From: Streptomyces zhihengii
Lineage (GTDB): Bacteria; Actinomycetota; Actinomycetes; Streptomycetales; Streptomycetaceae
Assembly (NCBI RefSeq): GCF_016919245.1
Contig: NZ_JAFEJA010000001.1
Coordinates: 248,001-312,000, forward strand
Direction of reading: 5' to 3'
DNA length: 64,000 bases
Shown here: one piece after another, positions 8,649 to 17,015 of the stretch
Layout: each line of letters starts with the position of its first letter
Position numbering within the stretch: position 1 is the stretch's first letter
The notes under the pieces: generated by a model
What the model was told of the DNA's origin: nothing
The model's database searches: none
Seen by the model: the letters and a program-made list of their open reading frames with translations, nothing else
Program-made: the position numbers and the translations under genes

Positions 8649-9616
8649 GCCTCCACGGCGTCCACGGCCTCCGCGAGACCCGGGGGTCTGAGCGTGCCGC
8701 CGACCGGTTTGCCGGCCCAGCCCGGCCCGAGGGTCATGACCGCGGCCTGTCTGCGGGAGCCGCGGACGCCCCACCGCATGTCGGCCACGTGCTGGGCGAG
8801 CGGCTGGCTCGCGGTGGTCCGCGACTGGGCCCAGAGGCCGACGACCGCGGGGCCGGTCCGCCGGACGGCCTCGACCAGGGCCTCGACGGGCAGCGCGGCG
8901 CCGAACATCCGCACCGCGATCCGGCGCTGGGCGAGTGCGGCGCTGAGCGCCTCCAGCGGCAGGGTGTGGTTCTCGCCGGGCACGCAGGCCAGCAGCACCT
9001 TGCCGCTGTCCAGGCCGTCGGCGACGGGGGGCGCGGCCCGGCGCAGTGCGCAGGCCACGTGCCAGGACAGGAAGTGCTCGACCTCGACGTAGCGCTCGCC
9101 TGAGGACTCCCACTTACGGCCCACGGCCTGCAAGGTGGGCATCAGGATCTCGTGCCAGGCGGTGACGAGGCCGTAGGTCTCGACGGCGGTGTTCAGCAGT
9201 TCGTCGAGGGCGACGGCGTCGAGCCGCAGCGCGGCGCGGGCCAGGCCCCTGCACTCCTGGCGGGCGTCGCCGAGCCGCATGCCGGCATGGGCGCGGGCGG
9301 CCGCGGCGGGCCGGTCGGCCGGTGTGCCGCCGGGGGCGGGCCGGGGCGGCGGGGCCGGGCGGGACGGGTCCTGGGCGAGCCGCGCGGCCTCGGCGGGCGG
9401 GACGCCGGTGGCCGTCAGGGCGCACATCCGCTCCAGGAGCGCGACGTCCAGCGGCGTCCACCGGCGGTGCCGGCCCCCGACGCGGCCGGCGGGGCCCAGT
9501 CCGTAGCGCCGGTCCCAGGAGCGCACGGTGGTCGGCGCCACGCCCAGACGGCGGGCGACCTCGCCCGTCGTCAGCCCGGCCTCCTGCTGCTGTCCGTCGG
9601 CGGCGTCGTCGCTCAT
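8633..9616 (-). CDS. litR: MerR-family regulator with B12-binding domain (LitR/CarH-like photoreceptor)
   Basis: 327 residues from the ATG at 9616. Residues 14-65 form a MerR winged helix (TTGEVARRLGVAPTTVRSWDRR). After a Pro/Ala linker a cobalamin-binding module follows. It has W169 and, ten residues later, E180-H181 (KW...VEVEHF), comparable to the W-x9-EH motif of CarH, with one extra residue. E215-N216-H217 (GENHTLP) matches the E-x-H that supplies the lower axial ligand of B12 in this family. LitR/CarH proteins repress in the dark with adenosylcobalamin and release DNA on illumination. Neighbours photolyase, an FAD enzyme and an ECF sigma factor fit light control. The symbol is by family, not proven orthology. 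Confidence 0.85.
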   Translation of the reverse strand: MSDDAADGQQQEAGLTTGEVARRLGVAPTTVRSWDRRYGLGPAGRVGGRHRRWTPLDVALLERMCALTATGVPPAEAARLAQDPSRPAPPPRPAPGGTPADRPAAAARAHAGMRLGDARQECRGLARAALRLDAVALDELLNTAVETYGLVTAWHEILMPTLQAVGRKWESSGERYVEVEHFLSWHVACALRRAAPPVADGLDSGKVLLACVPGENHTLPLEALSAALAQRRIAVRMFGAALPVEALVEAVRRTGPAVVGLWAQSRTTASQPLAQHVADMRWGVRGSRRQAAVMTLGPGWAGKPVGGTLRPPGLAEAVDAVEARVRG

Positions 9617-9637
9617 ACGACGACTGTACCGGCTTTC

Positions 9638-9669
9638 CGACGCACAATCGATGCGCGTTGAGTGCGTCG
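9638..9669. promoter_or_regulatory. Inverted repeat in litR / ECF sigma divergent promoter region
   Basis: CGACGCAC at 9638-9645 and its exact complement GTGCGTCG at 9662-9669 flank a 16-bp spacer. The right arm overlaps a possible -35 (TTGAGT, 9658-9663) that is followed after 17 bp by GAGACT (9681-9686) for the sigma gene. The left arm lies 22 bp from the regulator start. It is a good candidate LitR operator controlling both directions. Confidence 0.6.
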
Positions 9670-9775
9670 TTTCATCGCCGGAGACTGAGGGCACGCGCTG
9701 CTTCGGCGCAGGGTGCCGCCCCTCGGGCGGATGCGGCCCCGAGCGAGACGCCGGCCGGGCAGGAGGAACGACACC

Positions 9776-10483
9776 ATGGACGAGACGTCGACCCGCACCG
9801 ACATGCCGCCGCCCGCGCAGGGCCCCGGCGGCGGCGCCGCGCCAGGGGCAACCGGGCTGGGCGCCGCACCGGACGGCGGGCCAGGGACCACCGGGCTGGG
9901 CGCCGCGCCGGACGGCGGGCCCGCCGACGAAGAGCTCGCCCGGGGCCTGCTCGCGGGCGACGAGTCGGCCTTCGCCGCCGTGTACCGGCGCTGGGGACCG
10001 ATGGTGCACACGCTCGCCGCGCGCACGCTCGGCGACACCCGCGAGGCGGAGGACGTGACCCAGCTGGTGTTCCTGGCGGCCTGGCGCGGACGTGCCGGGT
10101 TCGATCCGCTGCGCGGCGCGCTGGGGTCCTGGCTGGTCGGGATCACCCGCCGCAAGACGGTGGACGCGCTGGCCGCGCGCACCCGCCGGCTGCGCCTCGC
10201 CGAGGCCGCCGCCCACTCCCCGCGGACGCCGTCGCCGCCGGACGGCGAGGAGACCGCGGACGGTGTGCTCGACCGGGTCCTGCTCGTCGACGAGCTGGCC
10301 AGGCTGCCGCGGCAGCAGCGGGACGTGCTGCGCATGGCCTACTACGAGGACCTGACGCAGGTTCAGATCGCCGACCGCACGGGCATCCCGCTCGGCACCG
10401 TCAAGAGCCATGCGCGCCGGGGTCTGCACCGGCTGCGGGACCGGCTGGAGCCCACGGCCGCCGCGGCGCGCCCCGCCGCCTGA
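9776..10483 (+). CDS. ECF RNA polymerase sigma factor
   Basis: 235 residues from ATG 9776, which has AGGAGG 10 bases upstream. The first 45 residues are a Gly/Pro/Ala tail containing a 13-residue tandem duplication (TGLGAAPDGGP block; 39-bp period at 9852 and 9891). Region 2 runs from GDESAFAAVYRRWGPMVH to VTQLVFLAAWRG, and region 4 has LPRQQRDVLRMAYYEDLTQ with the helix-turn-helix IADRTGIPLGTVKSHARRGL. No anti-sigma gene follows; the next gene is a TrkA-N protein. Placed divergently from a LitR-like repressor, it parallels the LitR-LitS arrangement known from Streptomyces. Confidence 0.93.
   Translation: MDETSTRTDMPPPAQGPGGGAAPGATGLGAAPDGGPGTTGLGAAPDGGPADEELARGLLAGDESAFAAVYRRWGPMVHTLAARTLGDTREAEDVTQLVFLAAWRGRAGFDPLRGALGSWLVGITRRKTVDALAARTRRLRLAEAAAHSPRTPSPPDGEETADGVLDRVLLVDELARLPRQQRDVLRMAYYEDLTQVQIADRTGIPLGTVKSHARRGLHRLRDRLEPTAAAARPAA
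9846..9923 (+). repeat. In-frame 39-bp tandem duplication inside the ECF sigma gene
   Basis: Two adjacent near-identical 39-bp units encode 13 residues each, ending in GLGAAPDGGP. They lie in the N-terminal tail ahead of sigma region 2 and keep the frame. Confidence 0.8.
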
Positions 10484-10840
10484 GGCACTCCCGGACCGGT
10501 CGGAGCGCGCCCGTCCACGGCCCCGTCCGCCATCGGCCGGCGGTGCCGGCCGGAGCACCGCGCGAGCGCGGCACCGGGAGCCCGTCAGGATTGCCGGGAT
10601 CCGGAAGTGCGGGCGGGTGCGGGCGGATGGGAAGCTTGCCGGGACCGCACAAGTGCCCTGCCGGGAAAGGGAGTCGGCGGTGCCTCCCCCGTCGGCCACC
10701 GGCGGCCCGGCGTCCGCGCGGCACCCGCCACCACTCCCCCGGCACCCCGCCCGGCCCGCGCCGGGGCGGGGCCTTCTCCTGTGCGCGTCGCGACGGGCAG
10801 GGGCGCCGGCCGTGCGGCCGGGGGCGAAGGGGGACAGGCG
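10484..10840. other. 357-bp intergenic region
   Basis: Gap between the ECF sigma gene and the TrkA-N gene, on the same strand. I found no convincing gene, operator or terminator in it. The length suggests that the TrkA-N gene has its own promoter, but none could be assigned. Confidence 0.4.
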
Positions 10841-12787
10841 ATGACGGTGCCGCGGCAGAACCGGGGCGGCCGCCCGGCGGGGCACATGGTGGTCTGCGGG
10901 GACGACGCCCTGGCGCACCGGCTCGCCGTGGAGCTCCAGGACGTCTACCGCGCGCATGTGGTCCTGGTCGTGCCCGACGCCCTGACCGGTGGGCAGAGCG
11001 GCGATCCGTCGCGGCTCGCGCGGGCGGCGGGCCGCTTCGGCGTCGCTCCGCTGCGGCGGCCCGTGCCGTCGCCCGACGACACCAGCGGCGGTCTGCGGCT
11101 CCCGCTGGAGGAGGTCGTGTCGGCCGAGCCCACCGAGGAGGCGCTGCTGCGGGCCGGGGTGGACCGGGCCGCCTCGCTGGCGCTGCTCTACGAGGACGAC
11201 GAGGCCAACCTGCGGGCGGCGCTCGCCGCGCGCCGGCTCAGTCCCGGGCTGCGCCTGGTGGTGCGGATGTACAACCGCAAGCTCGGTCAGCACATGGAGC
11301 AACTCCTGGACCAGGCCGCCCTGCTGGCGATGCCCGGGGTGGACCGCGCCTTCCTGGACGCCTCCACCACGGTGCTCTCGGACGCGGACACCGCGGCCCC
11401 GGCGCTCGCCGCCACGGCGGCCGGCGGCACCAGCAAGGTCGTCCAGGCGGACGGGCTGCTGCTGCGGGCCGTGGAGCGGGCCCCGTCGCGTCCCGGTGAG
11501 GTGCCGGATCCGGGGCTGTGCACCCTGGCGCTGCTCTCGTCCTCCACCGCCGACCCCGCGGGCTCGGAGGGCTCGGACTCCAGCGGGTCCCAGAGCCCGC
11601 TGCTGCTGCCCGACGACGCGACGGTGCGCGACGCGGCGGACCGGGGCACGGTCGTCCTGGAGACCGTGCGGCACGCGGGCCCGGCCCTGCCGCTGCGGCG
11701 TCTCGCGCGGCGGGGCGCACCGCTCGGCGCGGTGTTCTCGCGGCGCCTGCGGTGGGCGCTGGCCGGCATCGTCGCCTCGGTGCTGGCGCTCAGCGTGACC
11801 GCGTCGGTGGTCACCGACGCGGATCCGGTGCACGCCGCGTATCTGACGCTGCTCGACCTGTTCGCGATCGGGGATCCCGCGGTCGGGGAGTCGACGACGC
11901 GTCAGATCCTGCAACTGCTGGCGGGGCTGGTCGGTCTCGCCCTGCTGCCGCTGCTGGTCGCCGGAGCGCTGGAGGCGCTGGGCACCTTCCGTGCGACGGG
12001 GGCGCTGCGCAGGCCGCCGCGGGGGCTGTCCGGGCACATCGTGCTGCTGGGGCTGGGGAAGATCGGCGCCAGGGTGCTGGCGCGGCTGCGGGAGCTGGAC
12101 ATCCCCGTCGTGTGCGTGGAGGAGGACCCGGAGGCCCGGGGGATCGCGCTGGCGCGCAGCCTCGCCGTGCCCGTGGTCCTCGGGGACGTCACCGAGGAGG
12201 GGGTGCTGGAGGCCGCGAAGGTCCACCGCGCGCACACGCTGCTGGCCCTCACCAGCTCCGACACCACCAATCTGGAGGCGACGCTGTACGCCCGTACGGT
12301 CAAGCCCGATCTGCGGGTCGCGCTGCGGCTGTACGACGACGAGTTCGCCACGGCCGTCTACCGCACGCTGCGGGCGGCCCACCCCGGGGCCGTCACCCGC
12401 AGCCGCAGCGTGACGCATCTCGCCGCCCCGGCGTTCGCCGCGGCGATGATGGGACGTCATGTCCTGGGCGCCATACCGGTGGAGCGGCGGGTCCTGCTGT
12501 TCGCCGTCGTCCGGGTCAGCGGCACGCCCGAGCTGGAGGGGCGTACCGTCGCCGAGGCGTTCCGCCCCGGGGCGTGGCGGATCCTGGCGCTGGACACGGC
12601 GGTGCCGGCCGCCCGGCATCCGGACCTCGGCGCGGTGCAGCACGGCGGCGAGGAGCCCCAGCTCCTGTGGGACCTGCATCCCGGCTATGTGCTGCGGTCG
12701 GAGGACCGGGTGGTCATCGCCGCCACCCGCCGGGGGCTCGCCGAACTGCTCGGCACCCCGGCGCGCCCGCACAGCGGCGCTCCCTGA
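10841..12787 (+). CDS. TrkA-N/RCK domain membrane protein (ion-channel regulator-like)
   Basis: 648 residues from ATG 10841. An N-terminal NAD-binding RCK-like domain (GHMVVCGDDALAHRLAVEL) is followed at about residues 300-385 by two hydrophobic helices, the first ALAGIVASVLALSVTASVV and the second LLAGLVGLALLPLLVAGAL. A second RCK domain starts at GHIVLLGLGKIGARVLARL. The order RCK-TM-TM-RCK recalls two-helix potassium channels, but the place of the selectivity filter reads TLLDLFAIGDP instead of TVGYGD, so potassium conduction is doubtful. A role in ion or redox sensing is inference. Confidence 0.85.
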   Translation: MTVPRQNRGGRPAGHMVVCGDDALAHRLAVELQDVYRAHVVLVVPDALTGGQSGDPSRLARAAGRFGVAPLRRPVPSPDDTSGGLRLPLEEVVSAEPTEEALLRAGVDRAASLALLYEDDEANLRAALAARRLSPGLRLVVRMYNRKLGQHMEQLLDQAALLAMPGVDRAFLDASTTVLSDADTAAPALAATAAGGTSKVVQADGLLLRAVERAPSRPGEVPDPGLCTLALLSSSTADPAGSEGSDSSGSQSPLLLPDDATVRDAADRGTVVLETVRHAGPALPLRRLARRGAPLGAVFSRRLRWALAGIVASVLALSVTASVVTDADPVHAAYLTLLDLFAIGDPAVGESTTRQILQLLAGLVGLALLPLLVAGALEALGTFRATGALRRPPRGLSGHIVLLGLGKIGARVLARLRELDIPVVCVEEDPEARGIALARSLAVPVVLGDVTEEGVLEAAKVHRAHTLLALTSSDTTNLEATLYARTVKPDLRVALRLYDDEFATAVYRTLRAAHPGAVTRSRSVTHLAAPAFAAAMMGRHVLGAIPVERRVLLFAVVRVSGTPELEGRTVAEAFRPGAWRILALDTAVPAARHPDLGAVQHGGEEPQLLWDLHPGYVLRSEDRVVIAATRRGLAELLGTPARPHSGAP

Positions 12788-12808
12788 CGGGGCGCGCCGC
12801 GCGCGTGC

Positions 12809-13255
12809 TCAGCTCCCGGACAGCCGGAGGTCGATCCAGGGGACGGTGTCGCCCGGCAGCAGGTACCGCTCCGTCTCGGTGAACCCGTGCCGCAGGGCGA
12901 AGCGGAGGCCGTCCTCGTTGGAGGAGAGGACGACCGTCTCGATCGTCCGGGCGCCCAGCTCGCGGGCGTGGGCGAGGCCGCGGGCCCAGAGGACCTCGCC
13001 GAGCCCCCGGCGGCGGTGGGCGGCGAGGACGCGGGCGATCACGGTGGCCGCCCCGGTGTCCTCGGACGGCGGGCGCACGGTGCTGCACCCCACCAGTTCG
13101 CCGTCCCGGTAGGCGACTTCCAGGCGGTGCCGCTCCCTGCGGTCGCGTGCGTCGTCGAGGGAGAGGGGGTGGGTGGGGATGACGACGTTGTGGACGTAGC
13201 GCCAGTCCCGGAGGGCGGCGTCGTCGGCGGGCCGCCGGATGACGAGTTCGGACAT
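12809..13255 (-). CDS. GNAT-family N-acetyltransferase
   Basis: 148 residues from the ATG at 13255; a TTG-started extension of 12 residues is possible but unlikely. The GNAT fold is seen in LEVAYRDGELVGCSTVRPP and the acetyl-CoA loop IARVLAAHRRRGLGEVLWAR (R-R-x-G-L-G), followed by the segment SSNEDGLRFALRHGFTETER near the C-terminus. Substrate unknown. Convergent with the TrkA-N gene, 21 bp away. Confidence 0.88.
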   Translation of the reverse strand: MSELVIRRPADDAALRDWRYVHNVVIPTHPLSLDDARDRRERHRLEVAYRDGELVGCSTVRPPSEDTGAATVIARVLAAHRRRGLGEVLWARGLAHARELGARTIETVVLSSNEDGLRFALRHGFTETERYLLPGDTVPWIDLRLSGS

Positions 13256-13399
13256 CGCGCCAGGAGACCGGACCGCGCGCGCCGGCGTCAACCGCGTTTG
13301 CGGCGGGCCCCGTTCGGCTCGGCCGCCGGAAGGTCACGGCCCGCGGGCGGGGCGCGGCGGGCGGACGGACAGATTCCGGAAGGCCGGTGCGGCCGGCGC

Positions 13400-13430
13400 T
13401 TGACTTCGCGTGCACTCGAAGAAGGAGTCT
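13400..13430 (+). promoter_or_regulatory. MerR-type promoter with 19-bp spacer upstream of aldo/keto reductase
   Basis: TTGACT (13400-13405) and GAGTCT (13425-13430) are separated by exactly 19 bp, the overlong spacer diagnostic of MerR-activated promoters. The spacer region carries the near-perfect palindrome CTTCGCGTGCACTCGAAG (13404-13421, one mismatched pair). The nearest gene downstream is the aldo/keto reductase at 13484. No MerR gene is adjacent. Confidence 0.75.
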
Positions 13431-13483
13431 TCCCTCCGAGGCCCGCAGCAGCGGGGCTCGCGGCACGAGGAGAGGGCTCCCCC

Positions 13484-14470
13484 ATGAAGTACCGCACGAT
13501 CGGCAGCGACCCCGCGACCAGCCGGCGGGTCAGCGTGCTCAGCCTCGGGGCGATGCTCTTCGGCACCCGTACCGACGAGAAGACGTCCTTCGCGATCCTG
13601 GACCGGTTCGTGGAGGCGGGCGGCACGTTCATCGACACGTCGAACAACTACGCGTACTGGGAGGACGGCAGCCAGGGCGGCGCGAGCGAGAACGTGATCG
13701 GCCGGTGGCGGCGCAGCCGGGGCATCGGCGACGAGGTCGTGATCGCGACCAAGATGGGCGCCCGCCCCCTCGCCCCCGGGACGGGATACGTGGAGAACCG
13801 CGAGGGGCTGTCCGCGCGAGCCGTACGGATCGCCGCCGAGCAGAGCCGGGAGCGGCTCGGGACGGACCGGCTGGATCTGCTGTACGCGCACATCGAGGAT
13901 CCGGCGACGCCGCTGGCGGAGACCGTGGAGGGGTTCGCCGCACTGGTCGCCGAGGGCTCCGTCGGCCTGCTCGGCGTCAGCAACCACTGGGCGTGGAAGG
14001 TGGAGCGCGCCCGTGCCACGGCGGCCGCGCGGGGCCTGCCGGGCTTCGAGGTCCTCCAGTACAGCCACAGCTATCTGCGCCGCCGGACGGACCTGTCGGA
14101 CGCGCTCTCCGCCGACGGCTCCTACGGGGTCGCGGGCGGTGACCTGCTGAGCTACGTCCGGGCGGAGCCGGCGCTGACATTGGTGGCGTACACCCCGCTG
14201 CTCGCCGGTGCGTACGTCCGCGACGACAAGCCGCTCGGCCCGGATCTGGACCACGCCGGCACACCGGCACGGCTGGCGGCGCTGCGGGAGGTCGTGGCGG
14301 AGACGGGGGCCACGGCCAACCAGGTGGTGCTGTCCTGGCTGATCGGCGGCGAGGTCCCGGTGGTGCCGCTGACCGGTGTGTCGTCCGTGGCCCAGCTCGA
14401 CGAGAACCTGGCGGCCGTCGACCTGGAGCTGACCGCCGGGCAGCGCGCCCTGCTGGACGGCGCCCACTGA
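13484..14470 (+). CDS. Aldo/keto reductase
   Basis: 328 residues from ATG 13484 with GAGGAGAG upstream. The AKR catalytic set is visible: Asp and Tyr in FIDTSNNYAYW, Lys in IATKMGARP, and His in LLYAHIED. The TIM barrel closes with PLTGVSSVAQLDENLAAVDL, the cofactor-binding end of the family. These enzymes reduce carbonyls with NADPH; substrate unknown. A MerR-type promoter with a 19-bp spacer lies directly upstream, so induction by an electrophile or redox signal is likely. Confidence 0.92.
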   Translation: MKYRTIGSDPATSRRVSVLSLGAMLFGTRTDEKTSFAILDRFVEAGGTFIDTSNNYAYWEDGSQGGASENVIGRWRRSRGIGDEVVIATKMGARPLAPGTGYVENREGLSARAVRIAAEQSRERLGTDRLDLLYAHIEDPATPLAETVEGFAALVAEGSVGLLGVSNHWAWKVERARATAAARGLPGFEVLQYSHSYLRRRTDLSDALSADGSYGVAGGDLLSYVRAEPALTLVAYTPLLAGAYVRDDKPLGPDLDHAGTPARLAALREVVAETGATANQVVLSWLIGGEVPVVPLTGVSSVAQLDENLAAVDLELTAGQRALLDGAH

Positions 14471-14540
14471 CCGGCCGGTTTCCCGGGGCGCTCCGTGCGG
14501 TGCCGGTGCCCGGCACCGCACGGACCGATTCGCGCGGCGT

Positions 14541-14570
14541 TTGCGCATAGCCCGCGTCTGCAATTATTGT
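14541..14570 (+). promoter_or_regulatory. Sigma-70-like promoter for 14616 aldo/keto reductase
   Basis: TTGCGC (14541-14546), an 18-bp spacer and TATTGT (14565-14570) lie 45 bp before the ATG at 14616. This is one of the few AT-rich patches in the region. Confidence 0.5.
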
Positions 14571-14615
14571 GGGCGAGCGTAACCCCCTCACGCAATCGGC
14601 TCAAGGAACAGTGCG

Positions 14616-15440
14616 ATGACCACAGTCCCCACCGTCCTCCTCAACGACGGCGCCCGGATCCCCCAGCTCGGCTTCGGCGTCTTCCAGGTCCCCGACGACG
14701 AGACCACCACCGCGGTCGCCGCCGCCCTGGAGGCCGGCTACCGCTCGATCGACACCGCCGCCGTCTACGGCAACGAGCGGGGCGTCGGCCGGGCGCTGGC
14801 CGACTCCGGCGTCCCCCGCGAGGAGCTGTTCGTCACGACCAAGCTGTGGAACGCCGACCAGGGCCACGACGCCACGCTGCGGGCCTTCGACACCAGCCTC
14901 GCGGCGCTCGGCCTCGACCATGTCGACCTCTACCTGATCCACTGGCCCGCCCCGGCGCAGGACCTCTACCGGGAGTCGTGGCGGGCGATCGAGAAGCTGG
15001 TGGCCGACGGCCGGGTGCGCACGGCGGGCGTCTCCAACTTCGGGCCCGGCCATCTGCGCCGGCTGCTCGACGGCGCCTCCCTCGTCCCCGCGGTCAACCA
15101 GATCGAGCTCCACCCCGGCCTCCAGCAGGCCGAACTGCGGGCGCTGCACGCCGAACTCGGCATCGCCACCGAGGCGTGGAGCCCGCTCGCCCAGGGCGCC
15201 GTCCTCTCCGAGGACACGCTCACCGCGATCGCGGCGGACCACGGGAAGTCCCCCGCGCAGGTCGTGCTGCGCTGGCACCTCCAGCTCGGCAACGTGGTGA
15301 TCCCCAAGTCGGTCACCCCGGAGCGCATCCGCGCGAACATCGACGTCTTCGACTTCACGCTGTCCGACGACGAGATGAGCGCGATCGCCGGCCTCGACCG
15401 CGGTCTGCGGACGGGCCCGCACCCCGACGAACTCGGCTGA
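14616..15440 (+). CDS. Aldo/keto reductase, 2,5-diketo-D-gluconate reductase type
   Basis: 274 residues, the usual length of the compact AKR5-type enzymes. The N-terminus reads IPQLGFGVFQVPDDET, then SIDTAAVYGNERGVG (catalytic Asp and Tyr), VTTKLWNADQ (Lys) and DLYLIHWPAP (His). The C-terminal VIPKSVTPERIRANIDVFDF binds the NADPH phosphate. Annotated relatives reduce 2,5-diketogluconate and methylglyoxal-like aldehydes; the true substrate here is unknown. Own promoter upstream. Confidence 0.93.
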   Translation: MTTVPTVLLNDGARIPQLGFGVFQVPDDETTTAVAAALEAGYRSIDTAAVYGNERGVGRALADSGVPREELFVTTKLWNADQGHDATLRAFDTSLAALGLDHVDLYLIHWPAPAQDLYRESWRAIEKLVADGRVRTAGVSNFGPGHLRRLLDGASLVPAVNQIELHPGLQQAELRALHAELGIATEAWSPLAQGAVLSEDTLTAIAADHGKSPAQVVLRWHLQLGNVVIPKSVTPERIRANIDVFDFTLSDDEMSAIAGLDRGLRTGPHPDELG

Positions 15441-15608
15441 GACGAACTCGGCCGACACCGGCTCCGCGACCGCCGGGGCACCCGCGGTACGGGCGCCCCG
15501 GACCGCGGTCCGGCGGGAAAACGGGAGGCGGAGAGCGGGCCCGGCGGGCCATCCTGCACGGAACACGTTCCGGACGGGCTGCGCCCGCGACACCACCGAG
15601 GAGCAGCC

Positions 15609-16310
15609 TTGTCCCCGCACTCCGTCCTGCTGTCCGGCATCGTCGGCTCCACCGCGTACGGCCTGGCGCACGCCGGGTCGGACATCGACCGGCTGGGGGT
15701 GTTCGCGGCGCCCACCGAGGACTTCCACGGGCTGCACGCGCCCCGGGCCTCGTACGTGACCAGCGCACCCGACCGCACGCTGCACGAGGCCGCGAAGTGG
15801 TGCCGGCTCGCCCTCGGCGGCAACCCGACGGCCGGTGAACTCGTCTGGCTGCCCGACGAGTTGTACGAGGTCCGCACCCCGCTGGGCGACGAGCTCATCG
15901 CCATCCGGTCGTCACTGCTCTCCGCGAAACGGGTGCGCGACGCCTATCTCGGCTACGCCACCCAGCAGGCCAAGCGGCTCACCGACCGGGCCGCGCACGG
16001 GCCGTTGCCCGCCGAGGCACGCGGGCGCACGGCCAAGCACGCCCGCCATCTGATGCGCCTGTGCCACCAGGGCCTGGGCCTCTACACCACCGGGCGGCTG
16101 GAGATACGGCTCGACGACCCGGACGCCTTCCGGGCGTTCGGCGAGCGGGTCGCCGACGACCCGGCGCAGGCACTGCCGCTGCTCGCCTCCTACGAGCGGG
16201 CGTTCGACGAGGCACGGAGCCCGCTGCCCGACCGGCCCGACGAGGCGCCGGCGGAGGCATGGCTGCGCCGGGTGCGCGCCCACCACTACGCCGCGCGGGC
16301 ACCGCGGTGA
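15609..16310 (+). CDS. Nucleotidyltransferase-like protein
   Basis: 233 residues. The TTG at 15609 is used because GAGGAG lies 6-7 bases upstream and no closer ATG or GTG fits. The motif LLSGIVGSTAYGLAHAGSDI followed by Asp (GS-x-AYG...SDID) is the active-site signature of the pol-beta nucleotidyltransferase fold found in YcgL-type proteins, which carry out unknown nucleotidyl transfers. The C-terminal half (KHARHLMRLCHQGLGLYTTG) is helical. Its role is unknown. Confidence 0.8.
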   Translation: MSPHSVLLSGIVGSTAYGLAHAGSDIDRLGVFAAPTEDFHGLHAPRASYVTSAPDRTLHEAAKWCRLALGGNPTAGELVWLPDELYEVRTPLGDELIAIRSSLLSAKRVRDAYLGYATQQAKRLTDRAAHGPLPAEARGRTAKHARHLMRLCHQGLGLYTTGRLEIRLDDPDAFRAFGERVADDPAQALPLLASYERAFDEARSPLPDRPDEAPAEAWLRRVRAHHYAARAPR

Positions 16311-16332
16311 GCGCGGAGGGCGGCGCCCGCCG

Positions 16333-16995
16333 TCACAGGGCGGCGTCGCGGGCCGTCGGCCTGCCGAGGTACCAGATCGGGGCCGGGTCCGCGATCGGCA
16401 ACAGCCGGAAGCCCAGCCGGTCGTAGAACGCCCTGGCCCGGGTGTTCGCCTGCACCATGCACAGGTGCACGGCCGGGACGCCGGCCTCGTGGAAGGCGTC
16501 CAGCAGGGTGCGCATCAGCGCGCGGCCGTGGCCGCGGCCCTGCCACGGGGGCAGCAGGTCGATGTGGAGATGGGCGGGGTGGCCGGCGAGTTCGGGGCGG
16601 ACCATGTGCTCCGGGCGGTGCAGCAAGGCGGTGATCTCCTCGGCCGGGGTGCGGGGCTCCCCCTCGGGCAGCGGGAACCGCGCGCTCACCGTCGGCAGCC
16701 ATTCGGCACGGAAGCGCTCGGCGTAGCGCACGGTGTCCGGCGCGCCCAGCACATAGCCGACGGCGTTCCCGGCGCCGTCGTCCAGGACGAAGACGAAGTC
16801 CGGCTCCAGCGCGGCGTAGGGATGGGCGAAGACCGAGGGCATCAGGCCGGGGTCGGGGCAGAGGGCCGAGGAGTCCCCGCCCTCGTGGGCCGTCCTGACG
16901 CATATCTCCGCGAGCGCCGCGTGGTCGGCGGGGCGGTAGCGGCGGATGTACGGGGTGCCGGCGCCGCCGGCCGGGGTGGCGGATGTGTGCTCCAT
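16333..16995 (-). CDS. GNAT-family acetyltransferase under a CebR-type operator
   Basis: 220 residues from ATG 16995. The sequence opens YIRRYRPADHAALAEICVRT, has an acidic, extended middle part, and the acetyl-CoA loop DLLPPWQGRGHGRALMRTLL, then HLCMVQANTRARAFYDRLGF. The overall pattern resembles acetyltransferases related to the C-terminal domain of O-GlcNAcase. A perfect CebR-box sits 21 bp upstream of the start, so expression is predicted to follow cellobiose or other cello-oligosaccharide signals. The substrate is not known; an amino sugar is possible. Confidence 0.88.
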   Translation of the reverse strand: MEHTSATPAGGAGTPYIRRYRPADHAALAEICVRTAHEGGDSSALCPDPGLMPSVFAHPYAALEPDFVFVLDDGAGNAVGYVLGAPDTVRYAERFRAEWLPTVSARFPLPEGEPRTPAEEITALLHRPEHMVRPELAGHPAHLHIDLLPPWQGRGHGRALMRTLLDAFHEAGVPAVHLCMVQANTRARAFYDRLGFRLLPIADPAPIWYLGRPTARDAAL

Positions 16996-17015
16996 GTCCG
17001 GGATGATTTCCCCAT

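Noticed and set aside
2790..10483. Carotenoid biosynthesis cluster
   Set aside because: The FAD oxidoreductase and LitR-like regulator suggested it, but no crtE, crtB or other prenyl-transfer genes are present.
10484..10840. Small gene or anti-sigma factor after the ECF gene
   Set aside because: No frame in this gap has a plausible start, ribosome-binding site or coding composition.
8633..12772. 1,379-codon open frame on the minus strand through the TrkA-N and ECF genes
   Set aside because: The part beyond 9616 runs antisense to the TrkA-N and ECF genes and has the skewed composition of a high-GC shadow frame; only the C-terminal part is the real MerR protein.
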